A stretch of DNA of 64,000 nt from Marinobacter sp. NP-4(2019) (GCF_003994855.1 NZ_CP034142.1:2728001-2792000), one strand, 5' to 3'. Counted from the first letter of the stretch, positions 51,150-60,491 are shown. Notes: generated by a model from the sequence alone, not told the origin. A program made the numbers and translations.

Positions 51150-52211
51150 ATGAAAACCCGCGGCACCGCATTGAATCCCCACAACAGGTTCCAGCCCATT
51201 GTCACTGATCGGCAGGCAGACAGCGACTGGTACCAGGACCCGGACGACGAACTGAACCCGGACTCACTGGCCACCGAAGTGGCCGATGAGCAGGTACGGA
51301 CCATCATCAGCCGCAACCAGTCCCCTGACCTGCCCTTTGATCAGTCCATCAACCCCTATCGCGGGTGTGAGCACGCGTGTATTTACTGCTTCGCCAGACC
51401 TACCCATGCCTACTGGGACCTGTCCCCGGGGCTGGACTTTGAAACTCGGCTAATCGCCAAACCTAACGCCGCCCGACTGCTCCGCAGGGAACTCGACAAG
51501 CCCGGGTACCAAGTCTCAACCATTGCGCTGGGTGTGAATACCGACGCCTATCAGCCCATCGAAAAACAGCGACGGATCACCCGGGAAATTCTCGAAGTAC
51601 TGGCCGAATACCGCCACCCCGTGTCCATTATCACCAAGGGCACGCTGATCCTTCGCGATCTGGATTTGCTGTCTGAGCTTGCGGCCCAGGGGCTCTGCTC
51701 GGTCCGGGTCAGTCTCACCACGCTGGACAACGGCCTGAAACGGGTCATGGAGCCCCGCACCGCCGCCCCTGCCACACGACTGAAGATCATCCGCGAGCTA
51801 TCCGCCGCCGGAGTGCCAACAGGTATTCTGGCCGCGCCTATCATCCCGTTTATCAACGACCACGAACTGGAAGCCATACTGGAGGCAGCCTCCGGGGCTG
51901 GTGCCCAACGGGCGAGCTGGATCATGTTGAGGTTGCCGCTGGAGCTGGATGAACTGTTCCAGGACTGGCTGCACCGGCATTTCCCACAGCGTGCGGATCA
52001 CGTCATGAACCGAATCCGTGATTTACGGGGTGGCAAGAGTTATGACGCCCGTTACGGCAAGCGAATGACAGGCACCGGCCCGTACGCCGAGCTGATCCGC
52101 CAACGCTTCAACAAAAAGAGCCGGAGTCTGGGCATGAATCAAAACGAGACGGCCCCACTGCGCACCGACCTGTTCCATCGCCCGGGCGGGGAACAAATGA
52201 ACCTGATCTGA
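51150..52211 (+). CDS. PA0069-type radical SAM protein (SPL-like)
   Basis: 353 aa from the ATG at 51150 (AGAGG seven bases upstream; TTG at 51144 rejected). Radical SAM cluster motif CEHACIYCFARP (CxxxCxxC) in INPYRGCEHACIYCFARPTH, strand TKGTLILRDLDLL, and LRLPLELDELFQDWL. The family is related to spore photoproduct lyase but has no settled role in non-sporeformers. A LexA box immediately upstream suggests induction by DNA damage. Confidence 0.88.
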   Translation: MKTRGTALNPHNRFQPIVTDRQADSDWYQDPDDELNPDSLATEVADEQVRTIISRNQSPDLPFDQSINPYRGCEHACIYCFARPTHAYWDLSPGLDFETRLIAKPNAARLLRRELDKPGYQVSTIALGVNTDAYQPIEKQRRITREILEVLAEYRHPVSIITKGTLILRDLDLLSELAAQGLCSVRVSLTTLDNGLKRVMEPRTAAPATRLKIIRELSAAGVPTGILAAPIIPFINDHELEAILEAASGAGAQRASWIMLRLPLELDELFQDWLHRHFPQRADHVMNRIRDLRGGKSYDARYGKRMTGTGPYAELIRQRFNKKSRSLGMNQNETAPLRTDLFHRPGGEQMNLI

Positions 52212-52222
52212 CACCCGCTGCG

Positions 52223-53014
52223 TTACAGCAGGACACTGACCATACCCAAGGTGCTGACTGCCAGTAATACGGTCCCCAAGACCCGGAAAAATATCGGCGT
52301 CTCCGCCCTCAGCATCCTGTCATGAACCTTCAGCCCGACGACGTGGCCGATAGCCGCAGCCGGCAGCAACCAGAGATGGTGAATCAACTGCAGGTCCACA
52401 CCAGCATAGACAAATGCCGCCATTTTGATGGTGACCAGGATAAACCACAGGGCAAACAGGGTGTCCCTCAGCTTCTCTTTAGGCAGATGCTGGGCTGCAA
52501 CGGCAATGATCAAAGGCGCCCCTATCAGCGATGTACCACTGATATAACCACCCGCCATCAGAAAGACCGTATCCACAGCCCGGCTGCCACTGCGAAAAGG
52601 CTTGTTGAGAATGTAAGAGACCGAATACAGCGCAACGATAACGAAGATAATGGCACTGAGAATATGGGAGGGCATGGTAATCAGCCCCACCACCCCGATG
52701 AGCTTGGGTACGATCATGATCGCCAGTATCTTCCACAGATAGTGCCAGTCTACCGTGCCCTCTGCCGCCGTACCGTTACCACCGCCGCGCTTTTCCCTGC
52801 CCGACTTGCGGTTGTTCATCCAGATGGTCAGCGAGGAAAAGAACAGCAGGTGCACCGAGATGATCGGCAGGAAAACCAGCGGCTCGTCGAGCACCAGTAA
52901 CAGGAAAGGCAGGGATAATACCGCGCCACCAAAGCCCAGCCCGGAGCGGACAAAGCCACTCCAGACAAAGATCAGGACAATGAGGGCGTATTGGTAGAAA
53001 GCAAGATCAGACAT
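52223..53014 (-). CDS. TauE/SafE-family (TSUP) membrane exporter
   Basis: 263 aa, about eight helices. Opening ALIVLIFVWSGFVRSGLGFGGAVLSLPFLLL is the TSUP repeat signature (G-x-G-GG/A near the first helix), repeated as GGYISGTSLIGAPLII in the second half. A cytoplasmic basic loop (NNRKSGREKRGGGNG) lies between. Members export sulfite, sulfoacetate or similar anions; the substrate is not evident here. Confidence 0.88.
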   Translation of the reverse strand: MSDLAFYQYALIVLIFVWSGFVRSGLGFGGAVLSLPFLLLVLDEPLVFLPIISVHLLFFSSLTIWMNNRKSGREKRGGGNGTAAEGTVDWHYLWKILAIMIVPKLIGVVGLITMPSHILSAIIFVIVALYSVSYILNKPFRSGSRAVDTVFLMAGGYISGTSLIGAPLIIAVAAQHLPKEKLRDTLFALWFILVTIKMAAFVYAGVDLQLIHHLWLLPAAAIGHVVGLKVHDRMLRAETPIFFRVLGTVLLAVSTLGMVSVLL

Positions 53015-53061
53015 GGATTCCTGACATACGACAGTCTAGACGATGATTTTGGCGGCGTACC

Positions 53062-54642
53062 TTACCACGGGGTTACCCGTATTACCCTCCCCTCCGGACT
53101 GTCTGTCAGCAGGAAAACCGCCCCACCAGGACCGGTGCGCACATCCCGGATGCGCTCACCCAGCTCACCAAACAGGGTTTCCATATCCACGGCACCATCG
53201 TTGCTGAGAACAACACGATGTACACGCCTGGCAGCGAGAGCACCCACCAGCAGGCTGCCCCGCCATTCCGGGAACAGGTCCCCGTCATACAGGGTCATGC
53301 CCGACGGCGCGATAGACGGCGTCCAGTGTAATGCGGGAGGCTCCATGCCATCATATTCAGTAAACGGCGACACCCGTGCGCCCGTGTAGTCCAGCCCCCG
53401 CGTAGCCACCGGCCAACCATAGTTGCAACCACTTTCGATCACATTGATCTCATCACCGCCCCGGGGCCCGTGTTCATGGGCAATAAGCCGGTTGTTGCGC
53501 CAATCAAACACCACGCCCTGAACATTACGGTGCCCGTAACTGTATATTTCCGGAAGTGCGTTGGAGTCAGTGGTAAACGGGTTGTCCTGCGGAGCGGACC
53601 CATCACGGTTAATCCTGACGATGGTCCCGATGTGGCTCGTCAGCCTCTGGGCTTCCTCACGATAATCAAAACCGTCTCCCAACGTCAGGATAAGCGTGGC
53701 ATCCGGCAGCCACACCATGCGCCCGCCAAAGTGGGCATCCCCTGTTTTCGCCGGCAGGCTACGGAACACCTCCTGAACATTGTCCAGCCCACCTGGAACC
53801 AGACGCCCCCGGGCAACACAGGTGTGATTGGCGCTCCAGGTGCCACAGGCGTATGCCAGATAAATGTGGCGACTTTCATCAAAGTCCGGCGCGATCAGGA
53901 CATCAAACAACCCTCCCTGGCCGGAAGCAAATACCTTCGGTACGCCCGACAGGGGGGCAGACACCTTATTTCCATCGGCGGAAAGCAATCGCAAACGCCC
54001 TGGTCGCTCGGTCACCAGGGCCCTGCCATCGGGCAGGAACGCCAGGGACCAGGGGTGTTCCAACCCTATCGCGAACGTTTCCAACCGATATCCCGAGGAC
54101 GCGTCCGCCTGAACCGGTTCCTGCGGCGCAGTCCATCCAAGGGTAATGAGCACAGCACCAATGGCAAAATGACGTGGCATCTTTCCGCTGCCACGCCGCC
54201 AGGAAAAATGCGCAAACAACCAACCGGACAACGCCGCTGTGGCCAGCATCGCCATCATTCCCCCTGCTCCCCGCGTGGCCGCAATCAGGGTCGGCATGGG
54301 GGCCAGGGAATCCACCAGTTTGAAGGTTACCCAAAGCCCGACGGCGGCGCCTAATGACAGAAAAGACGTTCGCCAACGCAGGTCCAACAACCGGATGAAC
54401 AGGCTCGTTACCATTTGTGACAGCAGAAAACTGGCCCCAAAAACCACCCCGTAGACCGGAACGAAGTTCACCAGGTCCTCAAGGCTCGTTTGCAGGCGTG
54501 TCCCGAGACCAATCTCAACGCCCAGATTCTGCAGCGCCAGAAGGTTAAACTGGGTCTGAACGAGGCTGCCTGCCAGGATTCCAACAATCAGAGCCAACAA
54601 AAAAGCACCCAGCACCCGAAGCCAACCAACATGCTTTTCCAT
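53062..54642 (-). CDS. Membrane domain fused to PQQ-type sugar dehydrogenase propeller
   Basis: 526 aa. Four N-terminal helices (residues about 10-30, 55-78, 90-110, 122-170) precede a six-bladed GSDH/aldose sugar dehydrogenase propeller: LEHPWSLAFLPDGRALVTERPGRL, GGLFDVLIAPDF, HFGGRMVW (catalytic His region), SYGHRNVQGVVF, HEHGPRGGDEINVI and NYGWPVATRG. All the usual PQQ-contact motifs are present. Free soluble YliI-type enzymes lack the membrane domain. It would oxidise aldoses in the periplasm and pass electrons to the membrane; with gcd broken, it may be the remaining PQQ sugar dehydrogenase. Confidence 0.85.
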   Translation of the reverse strand: MEKHVGWLRVLGAFLLALIVGILAGSLVQTQFNLLALQNLGVEIGLGTRLQTSLEDLVNFVPVYGVVFGASFLLSQMVTSLFIRLLDLRWRTSFLSLGAAVGLWVTFKLVDSLAPMPTLIAATRGAGGMMAMLATAALSGWLFAHFSWRRGSGKMPRHFAIGAVLITLGWTAPQEPVQADASSGYRLETFAIGLEHPWSLAFLPDGRALVTERPGRLRLLSADGNKVSAPLSGVPKVFASGQGGLFDVLIAPDFDESRHIYLAYACGTWSANHTCVARGRLVPGGLDNVQEVFRSLPAKTGDAHFGGRMVWLPDATLILTLGDGFDYREEAQRLTSHIGTIVRINRDGSAPQDNPFTTDSNALPEIYSYGHRNVQGVVFDWRNNRLIAHEHGPRGGDEINVIESGCNYGWPVATRGLDYTGARVSPFTEYDGMEPPALHWTPSIAPSGMTLYDGDLFPEWRGSLLVGALAARRVHRVVLSNDGAVDMETLFGELGERIRDVRTGPGGAVFLLTDSPEGRVIRVTPW

Positions 54643-54680
54643 TCTTGTAGAGTTCCTTCAACCGGATGAACAACGCCCCG

Positions 54681-55301
54681 CTACCGCAAGGTGCCAGGCT
54701 CGAACAACAGCTTGATATAACTGCGAAGCAACATTAGCTGGCTTGGCAGGATGGCGCGCTCTCCGGTAGCCCGTCCCAGAACCAGACCACCTTCAATAAC
54801 CGCTGAAACCATATCCGCCAACGCATCCGGGTCGACAGTCTCCCGGGGGGCGTAATGTTGGTAGATGGAGTCCAGAAGCCGGCGAAACCGCTCGCGCCAA
54901 CTCAGGACAATACGCCGATTCAGTTCCCGCACATCACGATCAAACAGGCTTTCCTGATAGCAGTAGGTCGCCACCAGGCACCCCGGATGTGCCTGCGGTA
55001 AATCCTCCATGATCTCCGCCAACAACTTGAGCCCGACCAGGAATCCCTGTAACGGGTCGTCAGTCAACTCGCGGCCACGGGCAAACACATCATCCAGCAA
55101 GGAGTCCTCTCGCGCCATATAACGCAGCAACAGTGCACGGGCCAACGCGTTCTTGTTGGGAAAATGGTACAGGAAGCCACTTTTGGTTATGCCTGCCTCG
55201 GCAATCACCTCTTCAATCGAGGTTGCACCAAAGCCCTTCCGAAGTACCGATTCTTCAGTGATATCCAACAATCGCTCACGGGTAGCCTGTCCCTTTCCCA
55301 T
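54681..55301 (-). CDS. TetR-family repressor
   Basis: 206 aa from the ATG at 55301 (GGAGG seven bases upstream). TetR HTH: ERLLDITEESVLRKGFGATSIEEVIAEAGITKSGFLYHFPNKNALARALL. C-terminal ligand domain not assignable, resembles TetR members with PHPGC-type LxxAHPGCLVATYC. Divergent from a methyltransferase, with a palindromic operator at 55317-55337. Confidence 0.9.
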   Translation of the reverse strand: MGKGQATRERLLDITEESVLRKGFGATSIEEVIAEAGITKSGFLYHFPNKNALARALLLRYMAREDSLLDDVFARGRELTDDPLQGFLVGLKLLAEIMEDLPQAHPGCLVATYCYQESLFDRDVRELNRRIVLSWRERFRRLLDSIYQHYAPRETVDPDALADMVSAVIEGGLVLGRATGERAILPSQLMLLRSYIKLLFEPGTLR

Positions 55302-55316
55302 CTGCCACCTCCGGTG

Positions 55317-55337
55317 AACCATACCCCAAGTATGGTT
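55317..55337. promoter_or_regulatory. Palindromic operator for the divergent TetR regulator
   Basis: Arms AACCATAC (55317-55324) and GTATGGTT (55330-55337), perfect 8-bp repeats about a 5-bp centre CCCAA. It lies 15 bp upstream of the tetR start. A half-site AAACCATACC recurs at about 55424-55435 nearer the methyltransferase. Confidence 0.75.
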
Positions 55338-55522
55338 TTCCCTGCGGGAACCCTGACCGCCAGTGCCCTCGTGAGCACCGAAACACTGTATCCCATTGTT
55401 TTAAAAAAGCTAAATACTTATCGAAAAACCATACCGCGTGCTCTCTGGTTGCCATTCGTCTCCTGGCGCATGCTGGTCATGACTGGAAACAACCAGTTAT
55501 CGATAATAAGGAGGATAGCACT

Positions 55523-56629
55523 ATGACAGACAACGCAGAGACCCTCATCGATGAAGTCACCGAAACAGATCCGGCGGTGGCAGACGCATTCAGCGACCGC
55601 ATGATGGATACACTGAACTCGGGTGCGCTGGCACTGATGATCTCGGTCGGCCACCGCACCGGGCTGTTTGACACCATGGCAGACATGCCACCAGCAACCA
55701 GCGCCGAGATTGCCGAAAAGGCTGGCCTGGATGAGCGCTACGTCAGGGAATGGCTCGGAGCGATGACCGTCGGCAACATTGTCGAGAATAACCCCGAAAA
55801 AGAAACCTACTACCTGCCCCCGGAACACGCGGCCAGCCTCTGCCGTGAGTCACCGACAGATAACATAGCCGTGTTCGCCCAGTATATCCCGCTGCTTGGC
55901 TCCGTGGAGGACGACATTGTTCACTGCTTTCGACACGGCGGCGGCGTTCCATACGAGCGCTTCGGGCGCTTCCACGAGGTCATGGCCGAGGACAGCGGCC
56001 AGTCCGTTGTTCCTGCTTTGGAAACTCATATCCTGCCGCTCGTTCCGGGTCTTGTTGAACGACTGGAGAAAGGGATTCGTGTCCTCGACGTTGGTTGTGG
56101 CAGGGGGCGGGCACTGAACAAGCTGGCCAGGTTGTTCCCGCGCAGCCGGTTCACCGGATACGATCTATCCGGGGAGGCCATCAGGTATGCCGCCCAGGAA
56201 GCCAGGGCGCTCGGGAATGACAACACAACCTTCGAGGTGTTTGATGTCAGTGATCTTGAGCACAGTGGACGAACCGGCGCATTCGATCTGATCACCACAT
56301 TCGATGCCGTGCACGACCAGAGGGACCCGCTCGCTGTGTTGCGGGGTATCCGGAAGGTGCTGGCCGACGACGGTGTTTATCTGTCCCAGGACATCAAGGG
56401 ATCAAGCCATCACCACAGTGACCGGGATCACCCGATCGGACCTTTGCTTTACACCATTTCCTGCATGCACTGCATGACCGTTTCCCTGGCCCAGGATGGC
56501 GAGGGGCTGGGAGCGATGTGGGGGAAGGAAAAAGCCCTGGAGTACTTTCATGCAGCAGGCTTCCGGAACGTCGATGTCCATGAGCTTGAGCATGACTTCC
56601 AGAATTACTGGTACGTCTGTCGCCCCTGA
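55523..56629 (+). CDS. SAM-dependent methyltransferase with winged-helix N-domain
   Basis: 368 aa. N-terminal helical/winged-helix region (LMISVGHRTGLFDTMAD ... SAEIAEKAGLDERYVREWLGAM) like O-methyltransferases and Rv2258c. Class I Rossmann core with motif I VLDVGCGRGRALNKLA, TGYDLSGEAIRYAAQEA, and motif IV FDLITTFDAVHDQRDP. Substrate unknown. GGAGG is ten bases upstream. Expressed divergently from TetR; likely its target. Confidence 0.88.
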   Translation: MTDNAETLIDEVTETDPAVADAFSDRMMDTLNSGALALMISVGHRTGLFDTMADMPPATSAEIAEKAGLDERYVREWLGAMTVGNIVENNPEKETYYLPPEHAASLCRESPTDNIAVFAQYIPLLGSVEDDIVHCFRHGGGVPYERFGRFHEVMAEDSGQSVVPALETHILPLVPGLVERLEKGIRVLDVGCGRGRALNKLARLFPRSRFTGYDLSGEAIRYAAQEARALGNDNTTFEVFDVSDLEHSGRTGAFDLITTFDAVHDQRDPLAVLRGIRKVLADDGVYLSQDIKGSSHHHSDRDHPIGPLLYTISCMHCMTVSLAQDGEGLGAMWGKEKALEYFHAAGFRNVDVHELEHDFQNYWYVCRP

Positions 56630-57678
56630 GTCATTCGAAACAGGGTCATTACAGGCCGCAACAACCAGCTGACGATGTACATGGCAGGAATCAGAATGAT
56701 CAGCCAGCCGGCAATCTGGATGGCCAGTGGAGAAACACCCAGCACATCAGCCACCCCCGCGAAAAAATCGTTGATCACGCTGGGGTGGCGCACCACCAGG
56801 TACCCTGCGCCAATGATGACCGGCCACTTGGCATAGCGGGCACTGCTGAGCAACAGACGTCCACCGCCCGTCATACGGGCCGCCAGAGCAGCCGATCGGG
56901 TTGAAATCCTCGCGCCCTGGGTGGTTCTGGCCACATTTCGCCCGGCGCGGATCACCTTGACCGCGCTGGCAAATACCAGCACATCCACAGAGGCCCAACC
57001 AACGTCACTGGCCGAAATCTCCTCCCCGGTTCGGTAGTTTGCCTCCAATTGCCGGATTCCACTGGTAAAGAACCGGGTGATACCCTCGGTCACCCGTTCC
57101 GTCTGGACCCACTGGGTCTCCCCTTCAGGATCCACCACAAACTGCCCCAGGAAGTCGTGCCCTTCATTGCGGATGAAATTCACCGCGTACCAACCCCGCT
57201 CCTCTGGCGTCAACGCGTCTTGTGTTGCCGGTTCTTCAGGGGCGGCGGGGCTTCCCCCGAGCTCGGCAACGTAATCCTTGGCCCGCTGGTACTGGCGGGC
57301 AGCCATGTTCATCCATTCTATGGAACTGACCGGTTCACGCAGGAAAAAGTCGATAGGGGGCAAGGCCTGCTCGCCATAGGTGCGCAACACCTCCCGGAAT
57401 TCGGGCTCGGACGCATACAGGGGGAGAATGGTGCGGGCCATGTCAGGGTACACCAGCAGAGCAGCCTGGGCTTTCAGCCGTGTCACGGGGTCCTCTCCCA
57501 GATCCAGAACCGCTGCCTGAACTTCAATGGGCTCGTTGCTGATGCGGTCGAACCCAGGCCACGCCTCCCGAGCCTGAATGGAGACAAGCTTTTGCTCAAT
57601 CGGCACTGGTCGGGATGCATAACTGGCAAACACCGCCAATAACAACCCCACACCGAGGATCACCGTGAATTTCTTCAA
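56605..57678 (-). CDS. Membrane protein of unknown function
   Basis: 357 aa. N-terminal helix (FTVILGVGLLLAVFASYAS), a long soluble region with RLKAQAALLVYPDMARTILPLY and EPATQDALTPEERGWYAVNFIRNEGHDFLGQFV, a central ASVDVLVFASAVKVIRAGRN, and two C-terminal helices (WPVIIGAGYLVVRHP, LAIQIAGWLIILIPAMYIVSWLL). No family recognised. It overlaps the 3' end of the methyltransferase by 25 bp in convergent orientation. Confidence 0.65.
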   Translation of the reverse strand: MKKFTVILGVGLLLAVFASYASRPVPIEQKLVSIQAREAWPGFDRISNEPIEVQAAVLDLGEDPVTRLKAQAALLVYPDMARTILPLYASEPEFREVLRTYGEQALPPIDFFLREPVSSIEWMNMAARQYQRAKDYVAELGGSPAAPEEPATQDALTPEERGWYAVNFIRNEGHDFLGQFVVDPEGETQWVQTERVTEGITRFFTSGIRQLEANYRTGEEISASDVGWASVDVLVFASAVKVIRAGRNVARTTQGARISTRSAALAARMTGGGRLLLSSARYAKWPVIIGAGYLVVRHPSVINDFFAGVADVLGVSPLAIQIAGWLIILIPAMYIVSWLLRPVMTLFRMTQGRQTYQ

Positions 57679-57751
57679 GCACCCACCTCAGGTCCTTCCC
57701 GTTCAACCATTGTTTTATCACAGGTCGGGTCCAACGAAAGAACCTGGCGCA

Positions 57752-57785
57752 ACAAAAAACCCCGGAGCTCTCACCCCGGGGTCTT
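57752..57785 (-). terminator. Terminator of fpr
   Basis: ACCCCGG (57758-57764 region) pairs with CCGGGGT; on the minus strand the stem is followed by TTTTTT. Confidence 0.88.
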
Positions 57786-57822
57786 TTAGCGGCCGGTCTG
57801 GCCAACAGTATTGGCGGGCTGT

Positions 57823-58593
57823 TTACTGCTCCACAAATGCCCGCTCGATCACGTAGTGGCCCATATCACCGCCACGGGCCTCCTTGAAGCCCATGTTGTT
57901 GAGAATGCTGCAGGTGTCCTTGAGCATACTGGGGCTACCGCAGATCATGAAACGGTCGTTCTCTACATCGAAGTCCGGCAGGCCCAGTTCCCGGGTGATC
58001 TTGCCGCTTTCCATGGCATCGGTCAGGCGGCCCTGGTTACGGAAATCCTCACGGGTCACGGTGGGGTAATACAGCAGCTTACCGTCAACCATCTCGCCGA
58101 AGAATTCATTTTCCGGCAACGCTTCGATTTCCTGCTGGTAGGCCAGTTCGGAGACATAACGCACGCCGTGGGTCAGGATCACCTTGTCGTAGGCTTCATA
58201 GACTTCCGGATCCTTGATGATGCTCATGAACGGCGCCAGGCCGGTACCCGTGCTGATCAGCCACAAGTTCTTGCCGGGCAACAGGTTGTCCATGATCAGG
58301 GTGCCGGTCGGCTTACGGCTGACCAGAATCTCGTCCCCGACCTGAATTTTCTGCAGGCGCGAGGTCAGAGGGCCGTCCTGAACCTTGATGGAGAAAAACT
58401 CCAGCTCTTCCTCGTAGTTCGCGCTGGCAATGCTGTAGGCGCGCATCAGGGGCTTGCCATCGGTTTCCAGGCCAATCATGGTGAAATGACCATTCTTGAA
58501 ACGAAACCCGGGATCACGGCTGGTAGTGAAACTGAACAGGGTGTCGTTCCAGTGGCGTACGCTGGTGACTTTCTCTTTGATCAGATTGCTCAT
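57823..58593 (-). CDS. fpr: Ferredoxin-NADP+ reductase
   Basis: 256 aa from the ATG at 58593. FAD motif RAYSIASANYEEELEFFSI, phosphate-binding RKPTGTLIMDNLLPG, NADP motif LISTGTGLAPFMSII and C-terminal MICGSPSMLKDTCSIL...HYVIERAFVEQ, typical of the bacterial subclass I enzyme. Moves electrons between NADPH and ferredoxin/flavodoxin, used in oxidative stress and Fe-S repair. Divergent from finR. Confidence 0.95.
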   Translation of the reverse strand: MSNLIKEKVTSVRHWNDTLFSFTTSRDPGFRFKNGHFTMIGLETDGKPLMRAYSIASANYEEELEFFSIKVQDGPLTSRLQKIQVGDEILVSRKPTGTLIMDNLLPGKNLWLISTGTGLAPFMSIIKDPEVYEAYDKVILTHGVRYVSELAYQQEIEALPENEFFGEMVDGKLLYYPTVTREDFRNQGRLTDAMESGKITRELGLPDFDVENDRFMICGSPSMLKDTCSILNNMGFKEARGGDMGHYVIERAFVEQ

Positions 58594-58736
58594 GATTAAC
58601 TCTCGCCTGTTCTGTTTGCTCGAACGCAATAAGTTGAAGATCCGAATTGAATAAATTCTAACCCGCAGCTAACCTATCGACAAAATGGGATATTTTCATA
58701 ACCTTATTCGGTATTATCGATTACGGTGGTACGCTC

Positions 58737-59618
58737 ATGAAATACAGTTTCCGCCAGCTGGAGGTTTTCCTCGCCGCTGCGCATTTCCAGAACATTACCC
58801 GTGCGGCGGAATCCCTTGCCATGTCGCAATCAGCGGCCAGCAGCGCCTTGAAAGAGCTGGAAAACCAGTTCGACATCCAGCTCTTCGACCGGGTCGGCAA
58901 GCGTCTCCAGTTGAACGAACTGGGACGCCTCTATCGCCCGAAAGTGGAAGCCCTGCTTGCCCAGGCCGGGGAGCTGGAGCAGGCGTTCAGCAAACACTCG
59001 GAAGTCGGCGCACTGAAAGTCGGGGCCACACTCACTATTGGTAACTATCTGGCCGTTGGTGTGATGGCCCAATACATGAATACCCCTACGCACCCCAGGG
59101 TGTCCCTGGAGGTCGCCAATACTCGCACCATCGCCAGACGGGTCAGTGACTTTGAGCTGGATATCGGGTTGATAGAGGGGGAACTACAGGCACCGGAACT
59201 GGAAGTGATCCCCTGGCGGGAGGACGAACTGGTGGTGTTCTGTTCCCCCGACCACCCGCTCGCACGGAAGAAGAAGCTGGATGACGAAGACCTTCGCAAC
59301 GCCACCTGGGTCATGCGGGAACAGGGGTCCGGTACCCGCCAAAGCTTCGAAAGAGGCATGCACGGGCTGTTGCCGGACCTGAACATCCTGCTGGAACTGG
59401 AACACACCGAAGCCATCAAGCGCGCGGTGGAAGCCGGGCTGGGCATTGGCTGCCTGTCACAGGTTTGTCTGGCAGATGCGTTTCGGCGCGGTAGCCTGGT
59501 GCCGCTGACCGTCCCGGAGTATCGGCGTTTCGATCGGCAGTTCTACTTTATACTGCACAAACAGAAATACCGCAGTGCCGGCATCGACGCCTGGATGGAG
59601 TTGTGCCGTCAACTGTAA
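58737..59618 (+). CDS. finR: LysR-type activator of fpr
   Basis: 293 aa. LTTR HTH FRQLEVFLAAAHFQNITRAAESLAMSQSAASSALKELE, then the periplasmic-binding-like effector domain (LTIGNYLAVGVMAQYM, FELDIGLIEGELQ). In pseudomonads the LysR gene divergent from fpr is FinR, which activates fpr under oxidative stress; the name rests on that arrangement. An AT-rich 143-bp divergent region with TTATTCGGTATTATCGATTA could hold its site. Confidence 0.85.
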   Translation: MKYSFRQLEVFLAAAHFQNITRAAESLAMSQSAASSALKELENQFDIQLFDRVGKRLQLNELGRLYRPKVEALLAQAGELEQAFSKHSEVGALKVGATLTIGNYLAVGVMAQYMNTPTHPRVSLEVANTRTIARRVSDFELDIGLIEGELQAPELEVIPWREDELVVFCSPDHPLARKKKLDDEDLRNATWVMREQGSGTRQSFERGMHGLLPDLNILLELEHTEAIKRAVEAGLGIGCLSQVCLADAFRRGSLVPLTVPEYRRFDRQFYFILHKQKYRSAGIDAWMELCRQL

Positions 59619-59624
59619 CCGGTA

Positions 59625-60233
59625 TCAGGCCGTGACCGGCCCGCTATGAAATCGAAACTCACGGTCAGGCTCTTCGACCAGTTTCTGCTCAAGCGCCAGG
59701 AACACGGCGACCCTTTCATCGACCGGGCCACCATTGGCCTGCTGTGCCAGGGTCAGGTAATCCTGGTAATGGCGGGCTTCCGACTTCAACAGGCTGTTGT
59801 AGAAATCCGCCAGCTTGCCATCCAGATGTGGCGCCAGTGCCGCAAAACGCTCACAGGAGCGGGCTTCAATAATGGCGCCGACAATCAGCACGTCCACCAG
59901 CCTGCCGGGGTCTTCAGCCCGCACTTCCTGCCTCAGCCCGGCGGCGTATCGGGCAGGGCTGAGGTGAGCATAGTCCACCCCCCGCTTTTTCATGATGGCC
60001 AGCACCTGCTCGAAATGACGCAACTCTTCCCGGGCCAGACGCGACATTTTGTTCAGCAGATCGGTGTTGTCCACGTAGCGGTACATCAGGCTTAACGCGG
60101 TCGATGCGGCTTTTTTCTCACAATGGGCGTGATCAATCAGCATCAGATCCTGATTGGCCAGGGCGTTTTCAATCCAGCGGCGAGGCGTGCGGCAGGGCAG
60201 GAAATCGTGAATGTCTTGCAGGGCTTCGGTCAT
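59625..60233 (-). CDS. miaE: tRNA-(ms2io6A)-hydroxylase
   Basis: 202 aa from the ATG at 60233. Ferritin-like di-iron four-helix fold with REELRHFEQV, IEARSCERFAAL and SEARHYQDYLTLA supplying Glu and His ligands. Hydroxylates ms2i6A37 of certain tRNAs using O2. A 25-codon longer frame has no ribosome site. Confidence 0.93.
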   Translation of the reverse strand: MTEALQDIHDFLPCRTPRRWIENALANQDLMLIDHAHCEKKAASTALSLMYRYVDNTDLLNKMSRLAREELRHFEQVLAIMKKRGVDYAHLSPARYAAGLRQEVRAEDPGRLVDVLIVGAIIEARSCERFAALAPHLDGKLADFYNSLLKSEARHYQDYLTLAQQANGGPVDERVAVFLALEQKLVEEPDREFRFHSGPVTA

Positions 60234-60350
60234 GGTAAACGTAGGGTCAGTGTATCGGGGCGGCGAGTATACACCACATAACAGAACACTCCGACGTCTG
60301 TCCATCTTAACTTTGTAAGGGCTTTCCTATAGAATGCAGCGCCAGATCAA

Positions 60351-60410
60351 GGAGTCTCTGAATAAATCCTGAAACCCCATCAGCGATTTGAGGCGTTATT
60401 CAGAGGCTCC
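60351..60410. repeat. 60-bp inverted-repeat element upstream of acnB
   Basis: GGAGTCTCTGAATAA (60351-60365) pairs with TTATTCAGAGGCTCC (60396-60410), 14 of 15 matched, around a 30-bp centre. It resembles two IS ends brought together (MITE-like) or a very stable leader hairpin. No clear target duplication. Confidence 0.6.
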
Positions 60411-60491
60411 TGCGGCCTTTTCCGCCATAACACTTCCGCCGGGCACCGACGCCCACAACGCGGGACATTCCAACTGATGAGGGTCCATATC

